DNA of 64,000 bases, from contig JAXFOY010000020.1 of the NCBI GenBank assembly GCA_034180045.1, positions 7,533-71,532 of the forward strand, in the 5' to 3' direction. Shown one piece after another: positions 35,133 through 43,724 of the stretch. The stretch comes from Eubacterium_B sp034180045 (lineage in GTDB: Bacteria; Bacillota; Clostridia; Peptostreptococcales; Anaerovoracaceae). Positions within the stretch are counted from its first letter, which is position 1. Each line of letters begins with the position of its first letter. The notes under the pieces are model-generated. The model was not told the origin of the DNA, did not search any database, and saw nothing but the letters and a program-made list of their open reading frames with translations. The position numbers and the translations under genes are program-made.

Positions 35133-36206
35133 TTATATTAAAAATTCGATTGATTGACTCATCTGTAAAAATGCAATCAGCTCTCCTATTGCCTCTGCAT
35201 CATTGGAATTTAATTCTACCAAAAAGCTCTCCGCATTCATTTTTTCAAAGAATTCATCCCGTTCACGATTAAGCAGCAACTGGAGAGAACCGTCCTCGTC
35301 GCAGCCCTCGAACGAAGGAGTCATAATGTCCGCATAGGTTTCACGCCCCGCCAAACAAATGTGGAGCCCTTTTTCATTCGAAAATTGCGAAGGCATGGAG
35401 ATACTTCTGTGGTTCTCAATATAATCCACCTGTGAAAACCAATTTGATGCCGCCTCGAATTCTTTTTGCCAATGCTCTATATATACGGCTTTTTCTTCCG
35501 TTTCTACCATTTGGAATGCCATAAGAGGCAAATGGGTATCCCATTCGGGTGCGGAAATGCAATCTGAAAAACCTCTCAAAAACGCTTCTACATCTACCCC
35601 CATAATCATCAAAGGCAGCAATACAGCCGCCGTGTTTGCAAGATATTGTGATTCGGTTCCATCAGGAAGTTCGATTTTGGTATATTCGTTTTCTCCTGCA
35701 TCCTCCCTAAGCATCAAACTTTTTTTGCTATATATCGCACACACATCTGTGCTCATTTTTGACTTGTTGCCTTGTGAAAAAGCGAGTTGCTTTGCAATAC
35801 TATACGAACATCTGAACTGCAAATCCTCTTCGTCCGCTGCCACAGCCAGCAAGGCAACCGTCTTGTCTCCTATTTTCTCGAGAATATCCTTATAATTTTT
35901 TGGCGAGAAGTCTGTCGGCATAAAAACCGGTTCCGTATATCCTTCTCTTACTTCAAACAGGTCGGTAACCGCCTTTATGGCTTGCATTTCACGCCTACCT
36001 GCTGCTATTAAAGCCACTTCATATTTCCCCGCCAGTTTTGCCGCATATTCTCTTAACTCAGATACGGTTGCAATGTCCGCCTTTATAAGAGAATCGTTTA
36101 GCCAGTTTTTCTTCCATATTATATCAAGGGCGGGACTTGCCTTATCCACAGCGTTTTTTCTTTGCTCGTCACTGTGCTTTATATTGCTTTTAATCGATAT
36201 TCTCAT
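35133..36206 (-). CDS. Degenerate glucose-6-phosphate-isomerase-like protein
   Basis: A 357-residue protein that follows the phosphoglucose isomerase fold order but lacks the active-site loops. LREYAAKLAGKYEVALIAAG occupies the place of the GIGGS region, where AAGRREM replaces the glycine-serine loop. ALLAVAADEEDLQFRCS replaces the SGTT-type phosphate loop. SLMLREDAGENEY and LLPLMIMGVDVEAFLRG match the segment before and after the isomerase signature. The C-terminal ELNSNDAEAIGELIAFL resembles the last helices. True isomerases are about 450 residues. The chosen ATG has GAGGG at good distance; an upstream in-frame ATG does not. It follows an XRE regulator gene on the same strand. It is probably a sugar-phosphate-binding pseudoenzyme. 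Confidence 0.6.
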   Translation of the reverse strand: MRISIKSNIKHSDEQRKNAVDKASPALDIIWKKNWLNDSLIKADIATVSELREYAAKLAGKYEVALIAAGRREMQAIKAVTDLFEVREGYTEPVFMPTDFSPKNYKDILEKIGDKTVALLAVAADEEDLQFRCSYSIAKQLAFSQGNKSKMSTDVCAIYSKKSLMLREDAGENEYTKIELPDGTESQYLANTAAVLLPLMIMGVDVEAFLRGFSDCISAPEWDTHLPLMAFQMVETEEKAVYIEHWQKEFEAASNWFSQVDYIENHRSISMPSQFSNEKGLHICLAGRETYADIMTPSFEGCDEDGSLQLLLNRERDEFFEKMNAESFLVELNSNDAEAIGELIAFLQMSQSIEFLI

Positions 36207-36246
36207 TTGTTCCCTCATTCCTAACTGTGTAGAGTCTATGTCTTTT

Positions 36247-36684
36247 TTATTTTCTGATGTTCAACATTGAATTGACTGCATCTATAAAGTTCTTTAGCTG
36301 CCTGTTATCCATTTGTCTGAGCATGTACCACGCTTTACTCTCAAGCGCCGCTCTTTCCATATCTTCACTCGCACCGGTTTCCGTTTCACATCGGTTCTCG
36401 CAGTCATTTTCATATTCACTACTTCTTTCAGATACATCACTTGTGCTTTTAGAAACAAAGCTCCCATCCACAAGATAATCCAGACTCACATCAAAATATT
36501 GAGCCATATTGTATAGATTGCTCAGCTTCGTACCGTATATTCCGGATTCTATATTCCTCATAGTCTTATCGGATATATCTAAAAGCTCGCCTAGACGCTC
36601 ACGCGTAATATCTCGGGCCTCGCGTAAGCTGCGAATTCTATTTCCAACCTCTATATTATTGATTTCCTTAAATCTCCCGGACAT
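36247..36684 (-). CDS. XRE-family HTH regulator (145 residues)
   Basis: The HTH is at about residues 13-70 (VGNRIRSLREARDITRERLGELLDISDKTMRNIESG, then FDVSLDYLVDG), typical Cro/CI fold. A polar acidic linker (residues 75-110) leads to a short helical C-terminus ending in SMLNIRK. It is transcribed toward the isomerase-like gene (41-base gap) and divergently from a second XRE gene. An AT-rich inverted repeat covers its ribosome site, and two palindromes lie further upstream, so autoregulation is likely. Confidence 0.82.
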   Translation of the reverse strand: MSGRFKEINNIEVGNRIRSLREARDITRERLGELLDISDKTMRNIESGIYGTKLSNLYNMAQYFDVSLDYLVDGSFVSKSTSDVSERSSEYENDCENRCETETGASEDMERAALESKAWYMLRQMDNRQLKNFIDAVNSMLNIRK

Positions 36685-36695
36685 CAGGCATTCTC

Positions 36696-36727
36696 CCCAT
36701 AAAATAGTATTTCTTTTATTTTATGGG
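36696..36727 (-). promoter_or_regulatory. Inverted repeat over the ribosome site of the 145-residue XRE gene
   Basis: CCCATAAAAT and ATTTTATGGG are perfect 10-base arms 12 bases apart. As RNA, the right arm includes part of the GGGGAG ribosome site of the leftward gene. It could block translation or be a DNA operator. Confidence 0.5.
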
Positions 36728-36746
36728 TATTGAAATACATCTTAAA

Positions 36747-36782
36747 GGAAGCTGCGCTTCCGCTTTCGGAAGTTTGACTTCC
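36747..36782. promoter_or_regulatory. Two tandem 15-bp palindromes in the divergent XRE intergenic region
   Basis: GGAAGCTGCGCTTCC and GGAAGTTTGACTTCC share arms of the form GGAAGY-N3-RCTTCC. Their centres are 21 bp apart, two helical turns, so bound dimers would sit on one face of the DNA. They lie between the two divergent XRE genes, 60-100 bases from one start and 135-170 from the other. The remaining AT-rich bases to 36916 probably hold the promoters; TTGAAT and TTTATA, 17 apart, occur ahead of the rightward gene. Confidence 0.6.
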
Positions 36783-36916
36783 TTTTATAGGCATATGTAT
36801 TGCTATATAATTTAATCGCTATCATACTGCTATGTGATTTCTGCACAATTTGAATTATATCATGTATGTATCTTTATATTTTTATATCGGCAATTAAAAG
36901 TATTAAAGGAGCATTT

Positions 36917-37171
36917 ATGGAGTTTGATGAATTTAATCTCGTTCTGTGTAATAATCTTCGTATGATTAGAAAAGTTAGAGGTCTGTCGCAAAGCAGCTTG
37001 GCATTGCAGCTTGGCATAAGCCGCTCTACCTATAGCGCCATTGAAAACGGCAGGCAGACCATATCTCTTTACCATGCGATTTTGCTTTCCGAAATCCTAC
37101 TGGTTGATATTCAAACATTTTGGTGTGTAGATTTGGAAGAAAAGCTGTTTAGTCACCTGAATCCAGGGTAA
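36917..37171 (+). CDS. Small XRE-family HTH regulator (84 residues)
   Basis: Nearly the whole protein is one Cro/CI-type HTH: LCNNLRMIRKVRGLSQSSLALQLGISRSTYSAIENGRQTISLYHAILLSEIL. A short C-terminal tail contains a tryptophan (FWCVDLEEK). The ATG follows AAAGGAG by five bases; upstream in-frame codons have no ribosome site. It is divergent from the larger XRE regulator and shares its operator region, like a CI/Cro pair. No other phage or plasmid genes are near, so it may be a remnant of an element or a stand-alone switch. Confidence 0.78.
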   Translation: MEFDEFNLVLCNNLRMIRKVRGLSQSSLALQLGISRSTYSAIENGRQTISLYHAILLSEILLVDIQTFWCVDLEEKLFSHLNPG

Positions 37172-37176
37172 AGGCT

Positions 37177-37200
37177 CAACCACCGCAATATCGGCGGTTG
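37177..37200. terminator. Hairpin between the small XRE gene and prfB
   Basis: CAACCACCG pairs with CGGCGGTTG (one mismatch) across six bases. T runs are weak on both sides, so termination efficiency is uncertain. Confidence 0.45.
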
Positions 37201-37212
37201 ATTGTACGCACT

Positions 37213-38314
37213 TTATATCTTTGCTTTTAACTCTTCATTTATAAAATAATCTATCTCTCCATCCATTACCGATGAAACATTTCCAACTTCAGCCCCGGTG
37301 CGATGATCTTTAACCATAGTATACGGCTGGAAAACATATGACCTGATTTGCGAACCCCAGGTTATCTGTGAAAAATCGCCTTTGAGTTCAGCCAGATTTT
37401 CCTTGTGTTCTCTCTCCGCAAGCTCTGTGAGCTTTGAAGCTAAAATTCTCATAGCTACCTCGCGGTTTTGATGTTGGCTTCTCTCGTTTTGACAGGTAAC
37501 AACTATGTTTGTTGGCAGATGCGTGATTCGTATTGCAGAGTCCGTCGTATTTACATGCTGCCCTCCCGCACCGCTGGATCTATAGGTATCTATTCTCAAG
37601 TCCTGTGGATTTATCTCTACGCTGAAATCCCCGTCAATTTCCGGCATAATCTCTACAGAAGCAAAGGAAGTCTGCCTTTTCCCCGCTGCATTAAACGGTG
37701 AAATTCTCACCAGTCTGTGAACGCCGTTTTCTCGTCTTAGATAGCCATAGGCATTTTCACCATCTATTATCATAGTTACGCTTTTAATGCCTGCCTCCGT
37801 GTCATCCTGCAAGTCAACTATTTTGACTCCATAACCGCGCTTATCCGCCCAACGCATATACATACGCATGAGCATTTCCGCCCAGTCCATCGCATCTACA
37901 CCACCTGTTCCGGCATGCACCGACAAAATGGCACTGCTGTGATCATGTTTTCCGTCGAGGAGGAGCTTCAGTCTAAAAGCCTCGGCATCTCTTGAAATTT
38001 CATCAAAGAGCGTCACTATGGAAGATGCTTCCTCTTCGTCGTCAAGCTCCTCTGCAATTTCTATCATTTCGCTTACATCGCTAAAGCCCGATAACAACCT
38101 GTCATATTCGTTCACCGTGTTCTCCAGGCTTTTTTTCTTTTTGAGCAGGCTCTGCGCTTTTTCGGTATCACTCCAAAAATCCGCTTGCTCGCTCTGTTTA
38201 TTCATTTTACTTATACGTTCTCTAAGACCCGCAAGGTCAAAGAGACTCACCTGCCTCTTTTAGTTTTGCTTCCGCTTTCGGCAAATCCAATTTAATCGCA
38301 TCAAGCATCAACAT
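37213..38314 (-). CDS. prfB: Peptide chain release factor 2 with programmed +1 frameshift
   Basis: Terminates translation at UGA and UAA. The gene starts at an ATG eight bases after GGAG. The first 25 codons end at CTT TGA (bases 38242-38237), and a +1 shift at CTT continues into the long frame as DLAGLRERIS. An AGGTGA ribosome-like element lies just upstream, as in the classic RF2 autoregulation site. The main frame has the SPF stop-codon-reading tripeptide (RISPFNAAGKRQT) and the GGQ motif in SSGAGGQHVNTTDSAIRI. The total is about 366 residues. It follows secA on the same strand by about 65 bases. Confidence 0.95.
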
Positions 38315-38379
38315 AGAATCATCTCCTATCTGTAAATTTTATGGTTCGGCTTACAATTTTATGATTTATATCCTCATCC

Positions 38380-41166
38380 CTATTCTGCCATATCTTTTTT
38401 CATGCAGCAGTTCTTATATTTTTTCCCGCTTCCGCACGGGCAGGCATCATTTCTGCCAATCTTTGGTTGATTTCGCTTTACGGGATCTTGCTTTACCGTT
38501 TTGTTCTCTTTCGGTGCACTTGCAGGTCCACCGCTTTTAGCATCTGCGTCACTATACTCGGACTTGCTCGCTTTACCGCTGGCAACAACTGCTTTTCTCT
38601 CAGTACTTGTATTTACGGATACACTATAACAATATCTTACGGTATCCTCCTGAATAGCGCCTATCATTTGCTCGAACATGTCAAAGCCTTCTTTGCCGTA
38701 TTCAGCGGCAGGATCCTGTTGTCCTATCGCACGAAGCCCTATACCTGACTTTAACTGATCCATAGCATCTATATGATCCATCCATAGGTTATCAACAACT
38801 CGAAGTAGAATTACGCGCTCTATCTCACGCATGTGTTCTTCGCCTATTTCAGCTTCTTTTTCTTTGTACAGGTCATCCAACTGTGAGCAAACATCGTCTA
38901 TTAACGATTCGGTCGTCATGTCCCTTAATGTGTCCTCATCAAAGTCACTTCTTAAATTAAATCCCGGCACGAGCTTGTTGAGGTTTCGTCCAAGTTCTGC
39001 AAAGTCCCATTCCTCAGGGAATTTACTTACCATGGTTACAGGCGTAACTATAGCGCTGACGAGATTGTCTTTCATGTTCATTATATCAGAACGAATGTCC
39101 TCACCAAACAGAACCTTACGTCTTTCTCCATAGATAATGCTTCTCTGCTTATTCATTACATTATCGTATTGCAGAACATATTTTCTGATTCCGAAGTTCT
39201 TGCCTTCCACTTTTTTCTGTGCGTTTTCTATGGTTCTTGAAAGCAGACTCGTCTCAAGCGGCTCGTCATCGGCAAGTCCCATTTTTCCTACCAGCCCTTG
39301 CATGCGTTCTCCGCCGAAAAGGCGCATAAGTTCATCCTCAAGAGAAATAAAGAACTGAGTGCTTCCCGGGTCTCCCTGACGACCGGCTCTACCTCTTAGC
39401 TGATTATCAATACGCCTGGATTCATGTCTTTCACTACCGAGAATACATAGGCCTCCAAGTTCCACAACTTGTTCGTGTTCAGGCTGTCTTTCCAGCTTAT
39501 ATTTTTCGTGAAGCTCTGCAAATTTCCTTCTTGCCGCATTTAGCTCCTCATCATCGCTTTTTACAAAACTTGTTGCAAAGAGAATGTGTTCATCAGTGTA
39601 ACCGAGCCTTTTCATCTCTCTCTTTGCCTCAAATTCAGGATTACCTCCCAAGATAATATCCGTACCGCGCCCCGCCATATTGGTCGCTATGGTTACCTGT
39701 CCCAGTCTACCCGCTTCAGCGACAATTTCAGCTTCTCTCTCATGTTGTTTAGCGTTAAGGACATTGTGCTTTATTCCTCTTTTTGTTAAAAGATTGCTTA
39801 AAAGCTCTGATTTTTCAATAGAAATAGTACCCACAAGCACAGGCTGTCCTGTCTTGTGAACATCGGCAACCTTATTTGCCAAAGCCTTAAACTTACCGGC
39901 CTCTTTTGAATATACGGAGTCAGGAAGGTCAATTCTCTGAGGTGCTTTGTTAGTAGGTACAACAACAACATCCATATTATAGATGTCACGGAATTCCTCT
40001 TCCTCAGTCTTTGCCGTACCCGTCATTCCTGAGAGTTTTCCATACATACGGAAGTAATTTTGCAAAGTAATCGTTGCCAAAGTCTTAGATTCCGATCTTA
40101 CGGATACACGTTCCTTTGCCTCTATTGCCTGATGCAGTCCGTTGCTGAATCTACGACCTATCATCAGACGACCTGTAAATTCATCTACAATCAAAATTTC
40201 GCCATCGTTAACTATATAGTCAACATCTCTTTCCATGATATTGTGAGCCTTAAGAGCCTGCAATACATGATGATTAATCTCCATATTCTCAGGATCGCCG
40301 TAATTTTCCACCCCAAAGAAAGCTTCAGCTTTGTTTACGCCGGCATCCGTCAACGAAACCTGCTTATCCTTTTCATCCACGATATAATCGCCTGTCGGAT
40401 TCGCATCCTTTTCATCAATTTGCTCACCTCTTGTAAGCGTCTTTACAAACCTGTCCGCCTTTTGGTACAAGTCTGTGGATTTATCCCCTTGTCCCGAAAT
40501 AATCAAAGGAGTTCTCGCTTCATCTATCAAAATGGAATCGACCTCGTCTATGATTGCATAGTTCAGTTCGCGCTGAAGAAGTTCTTCTTGATAAATAACC
40601 ATATTATCTCTTAGATAATCAAAGCCGAACTCATTGTTTGTTCCATATGTGATGTCACAGCGATATGCTTTTTTTCTTTCATCTCCGCCGATGCTGTTAA
40701 GCACACAGCCGACGCTAAGACCCAGGAACGTATAAAGTTTTCCCATCCACTCAGCGTCACGCTTTGCCAAGTAGTCATTGACGGTTACTACATGTACGCC
40801 TTTGCCGGTCAGTGCGTTCAGGTAAACCGGCAGCGTTGCCATCAAAGTTTTACCTTCACCGGTCTTCATCTCTGCAATGCGACCTTGGTGAAGAACTATA
40901 CCGCCTATAATCTGTACGTGGAAATGCTTCATTCCCAAACTTCTTACCGCAGCCTCACGACAAACTGCAAAAGCTTCAGGTAAAAGCTCATCCAAACTTT
41001 CTCCGTCCGCTATTCTATGCTTAAACTCGTCTGTCTTAGCTCTGAGTTCGTCATCACTTAGCTTTGACGTTTCATCATCCAAAGCCTCAACTTGACCGGC
41101 GATTTTTTCGAGTTTTTTTATTTCCTTAGAATTAAGATCACCAAATATTTTTTCTAATAAGCTCAT
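38380..41166 (-). CDS. secA: Preprotein translocase ATPase SecA
   Basis: Motor of the Sec export pathway. Walker A is MKTGEGKTLMATLP near residue 105, the DEAD-like motif is IIDEVDSILIDEARTPLIISG, and TNMAGRGTDIILG is helicase motif V. The C-terminal zinc-binding tail CPCGSGKKYKNCC is intact. At 928 residues it has standard length. The start codon overlaps the stop of the upstream CNNM gene (TAATG), so translation is coupled, and prfB follows. It is probably the housekeeping copy; no accessory Sec genes lie here. Confidence 0.97.
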   Translation of the reverse strand: MSLLEKIFGDLNSKEIKKLEKIAGQVEALDDETSKLSDDELRAKTDEFKHRIADGESLDELLPEAFAVCREAAVRSLGMKHFHVQIIGGIVLHQGRIAEMKTGEGKTLMATLPVYLNALTGKGVHVVTVNDYLAKRDAEWMGKLYTFLGLSVGCVLNSIGGDERKKAYRCDITYGTNNEFGFDYLRDNMVIYQEELLQRELNYAIIDEVDSILIDEARTPLIISGQGDKSTDLYQKADRFVKTLTRGEQIDEKDANPTGDYIVDEKDKQVSLTDAGVNKAEAFFGVENYGDPENMEINHHVLQALKAHNIMERDVDYIVNDGEILIVDEFTGRLMIGRRFSNGLHQAIEAKERVSVRSESKTLATITLQNYFRMYGKLSGMTGTAKTEEEEFRDIYNMDVVVVPTNKAPQRIDLPDSVYSKEAGKFKALANKVADVHKTGQPVLVGTISIEKSELLSNLLTKRGIKHNVLNAKQHEREAEIVAEAGRLGQVTIATNMAGRGTDIILGGNPEFEAKREMKRLGYTDEHILFATSFVKSDDEELNAARRKFAELHEKYKLERQPEHEQVVELGGLCILGSERHESRRIDNQLRGRAGRQGDPGSTQFFISLEDELMRLFGGERMQGLVGKMGLADDEPLETSLLSRTIENAQKKVEGKNFGIRKYVLQYDNVMNKQRSIIYGERRKVLFGEDIRSDIMNMKDNLVSAIVTPVTMVSKFPEEWDFAELGRNLNKLVPGFNLRSDFDEDTLRDMTTESLIDDVCSQLDDLYKEKEAEIGEEHMREIERVILLRVVDNLWMDHIDAMDQLKSGIGLRAIGQQDPAAEYGKEGFDMFEQMIGAIQEDTVRYCYSVSVNTSTERKAVVASGKASKSEYSDADAKSGGPASAPKENKTVKQDPVKRNQPKIGRNDACPCGSGKKYKNCCMKKDMAE

Positions 41167-42449
41167 TATTTTTCCCCTTCTCTGATTTTATCTTCAAGAT
41201 TTTCAACCCTAATTGTAAGTTCAAGAGCCTTCCTCTCATCAGCTTTCGTTACAATTGCCTTGAAAATTTTATTTCCTACACTGTATTCGAAACGATCCCC
41301 TCTTTTAGGAAGCTTATCTAACTGGATTGCCGCCCACCCGTTGACCGTCGTCGCATCAATTTCCGCCTGTTCGCCGAAAAAGTCCATCATTTTTTCAAAA
41401 TTTGCAGAGCCTATAACCCTGTAGCTGCCATTTTGTTGCAAGGTGATTTCTCTCATAGCAACTGTATCACTCTCGTCATATATTTCGCCTACAAGCTCTT
41501 CAATTATATCCTCTGACGTTACAATTCCTTCAGTACCGCCATATTCGTCTACAATGATTGCCATACGGCATTTATTCTCTTGCAGTTTGCTCAAAAGATC
41601 TGCCGCCTTAATAGACCCTGCCACATATACAACCGGTTTTACCATATCGGATACTGCGGCACCTCGACCGTATACATAGTTGTGAAAATCCTTTTGATTC
41701 AGCACCCCTATGATATCATCAAGTTCTCCCTCATATACAGGAAGCCTCGAAAATCCTGTTGTTCTAAAGATCTCGTCTATCTCTTCTTCCGGAGTATCGA
41801 CCTCTACCGCCTCAATGTCAACACGAGGTGTCAAAATATCCTGAGCCTCAAGAGAACTGAAGCTTATAGCATTCTGAATCAGCTCATTTTGCCCTGCATC
41901 TATACCTCCTGTAACAAAGGCTTCATCTACTATCGTAACAAGTTCGTCTTCGGTTATGCTGGGCACAACTTCAGTTTTGAATATTGCCGAAAGCAGTTTC
42001 TTCCACTGCGCAAATATCCAGTTTACGGGTGTTAGAATAATCCTTAACAAGTTCAGCAAAGGTGCGGAAAACATCGCGAATTTCTCCGGATGTTCTTTAG
42101 CAAGGCTCTTCGGCGTTATTTCTCCAAATATGAGAACGGTTATCGTCGTCACTATAGTTGAGATAGTCGCCCCGTACTGCCCATATAAGTTTACGAACAA
42201 AACGGTTGCCACCGCTGTACTGGCAATGTTTACAAGGTTGTTTCCCACAAGAATTGTCGAAAGCAAATTATCGTAATTCTGTTCCAGTGCCAATACTCTC
42301 TTCGCTTGTAAATCTCCGGCATCCGCCTTATTTTTGATTCTAATTCTATTTAGTGAAGTAAATGCCGTTTCCGTTGCGGAAAAAAAAGCCGAACAGAGTA
42401 ATAATAATACAATCTGTATTATAGGCGACATTATACTGTGAGCTTCCAT
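41166..42449 (-). CDS. CNNM/CorC/HlyC-type membrane transporter (hemolysin-C-like)
   Basis: A 427-residue protein. The N-terminal DUF21 membrane domain has about four helices with SATETAFTSLNRIRI. Two CBS domains follow at about 205-330 (LTPRVDIEAVEVDT, then VDEYGGTEGIVTSEDIIEELVGEIYDE). The C-terminal CorC_HlyC domain contains the usual VNGWAAIQLDKLP and a basic end. The family is linked to magnesium or cobalt transport or Na+/Mg2+ exchange; it is not a true hemolysin. It is the first gene of the CNNM-secA-prfB unit, with a weak promoter (TGATAAAAT extended -10) about 50 bases upstream of its start. Confidence 0.87.
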   Translation of the reverse strand: MEAHSIMSPIIQIVLLLLCSAFFSATETAFTSLNRIRIKNKADAGDLQAKRVLALEQNYDNLLSTILVGNNLVNIASTAVATVLFVNLYGQYGATISTIVTTITVLIFGEITPKSLAKEHPEKFAMFSAPLLNLLRIILTPVNWIFAQWKKLLSAIFKTEVVPSITEDELVTIVDEAFVTGGIDAGQNELIQNAISFSSLEAQDILTPRVDIEAVEVDTPEEEIDEIFRTTGFSRLPVYEGELDDIIGVLNQKDFHNYVYGRGAAVSDMVKPVVYVAGSIKAADLLSKLQENKCRMAIIVDEYGGTEGIVTSEDIIEELVGEIYDESDTVAMREITLQQNGSYRVIGSANFEKMMDFFGEQAEIDATTVNGWAAIQLDKLPKRGDRFEYSVGNKIFKAIVTKADERKALELTIRVENLEDKIREGEK

Positions 42450-42558
42450 AATATATAAATTCTCCTAAAATTAACTGTGGACATATCTGCCAAGCTTACC
42501 TGCTCATTTTATCATATAAATATGAAAAAATAAAGGAGATGGGTTGAAAATCAGGGTG

Positions 42559-42587
42559 TTCTCAAAACACACAAAACAATGTATAAT
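42559..42587 (+). promoter_or_regulatory. birA promoter
   Basis: TTCTCA and TATAAT are spaced by 17 bases. The leader to the ATG is about 100 bases. It contains AT-rich partial dyads but no obvious biotin operator. Confidence 0.5.
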
Positions 42588-42696
42588 ATTGTAGTACATT
42601 AAGTTTACAATTGTTGCTGATTGCTTATTTTTCAGCTGTGAATTTAACAACTGTCAATTTCTCGCTTCAATCATATTCGCATATTCGGAGGTAAAA

Positions 42697-43665
42697 ATGT
42701 CCACCAAAATTGAACTTCTAAAACTCTTAGATGCTAACTACGGTTCTTTTGTTTCAGGAGAGAGTCTTGCACAGAACCTCGGAATTTCAAGGGCTGCGGT
42801 GAATAAAGCCGCCTCAGGGCTAAAAAAAGCAGGTTATAAGATTTTGAGCAGACCCAGTCAGGGCTATAAACTGCTCGAAAAAATCGATATTCTAACAGAG
42901 GAAGCTATCGGCTCCGGTATCAGCGAAGTATGCAAGCTTACCGTGTTTGATACGATTGACTCAACCAATAATTATGCTCATACTCTTGCAATTTCGGACA
43001 TTCCGCAAGTAATTGTAGCGAATTGCCAAACTGCCGGAAAGGGAAGGCTCGGACGAAGTTTTATATCTCCGTCCGGCAGCGGAATTTACTTAACGGTTGC
43101 CTTTAAGCCAAGCTTCGATCTTGATAAGTCACCTTTCATAACCATGGCATCCGCTTTGGCTGTTTGCAAAGCCATCGAGAGCCTTTGCAATGTATCACCC
43201 AAGATTAAGTGGGTTAATGACATATTCTACAGGAATAAAAAAATATGCGGCATCCTGACTGAAGCCCAAACAAATTTAGAAACCGGAAGAATAGACAGAT
43301 TGCTTATCGGCATAGGAATTAACTGCTTCCCCGGCGAGTTTCCCGATGAACTGGCAAACATAGCAGGCAGCATTTCCGATGAAGCGGGGACTTTCTCCAG
43401 AAGCAAACTCGCAGGCATAGTAATTGACAATATTCTTGCTATGATTAAAGGGTTTCCAAGTACGAACTTTTTGCCTGAGTATAGGCGTAAATGCTTTGTT
43501 TTGGGCAAAAACATCTATGTGCACTCCATCGCCGACGGAAAGCGTATCAAAGCTCGTGCACTGGATATAGATGACAACGGCGGGCTTGTCGTTGAGTATA
43601 TGGAGGGAATACGAATGAGAGAAATCGAAACGCTTTCATCTGGAGAAGTTTCCGTTAGAGAATAG
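42697..43665 (+). CDS. birA: Bifunctional biotin ligase/biotin operon repressor BirA
   Basis: Attaches biotin to carboxylases and can repress biotin genes. The N-terminal winged helix (LLDANYGSFVSGESLAQNLGISRAAVNKAA, residues 6-60) marks the group II, DNA-binding form. The catalytic domain has the biotinyl-AMP loop GKGRLGRSF, then SGSGIYLTV and KWVNDIFYRNKKICGILTE. The C-terminal beta domain ends around residue 322. A GGAGGTAAAA ribosome site precedes the ATG. It is a single-gene unit; biotin transport or carboxylase genes are not adjacent. Confidence 0.94.
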   Translation: MSTKIELLKLLDANYGSFVSGESLAQNLGISRAAVNKAASGLKKAGYKILSRPSQGYKLLEKIDILTEEAIGSGISEVCKLTVFDTIDSTNNYAHTLAISDIPQVIVANCQTAGKGRLGRSFISPSGSGIYLTVAFKPSFDLDKSPFITMASALAVCKAIESLCNVSPKIKWVNDIFYRNKKICGILTEAQTNLETGRIDRLLIGIGINCFPGEFPDELANIAGSISDEAGTFSRSKLAGIVIDNILAMIKGFPSTNFLPEYRRKCFVLGKNIYVHSIADGKRIKARALDIDDNGGLVVEYMEGIRMREIETLSSGEVSVRE

Positions 43666-43673
43666 AAATAAGC

Positions 43674-43700
43674 ATCCCCGCGTAAACGCGGGGATTTTCT
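43674..43700. terminator. Terminator after birA (possibly shared with srtB)
   Basis: ATCCCCGCG pairs perfectly with CGCGGGGAT across a four-base loop, followed by TTTTC on the + strand. On the - strand the tail is GCTTATTTC, so it may also end the srtB message. Confidence 0.88.
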
Positions 43701-43724
43701 TATGCATTATAATTACATCTGCTC

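Noticed and set aside
42534..42594. Short frame from TTG after GGAG ahead of birA
   Set aside because: Only 16 codons, no similarity, and it overlaps the likely birA promoter.
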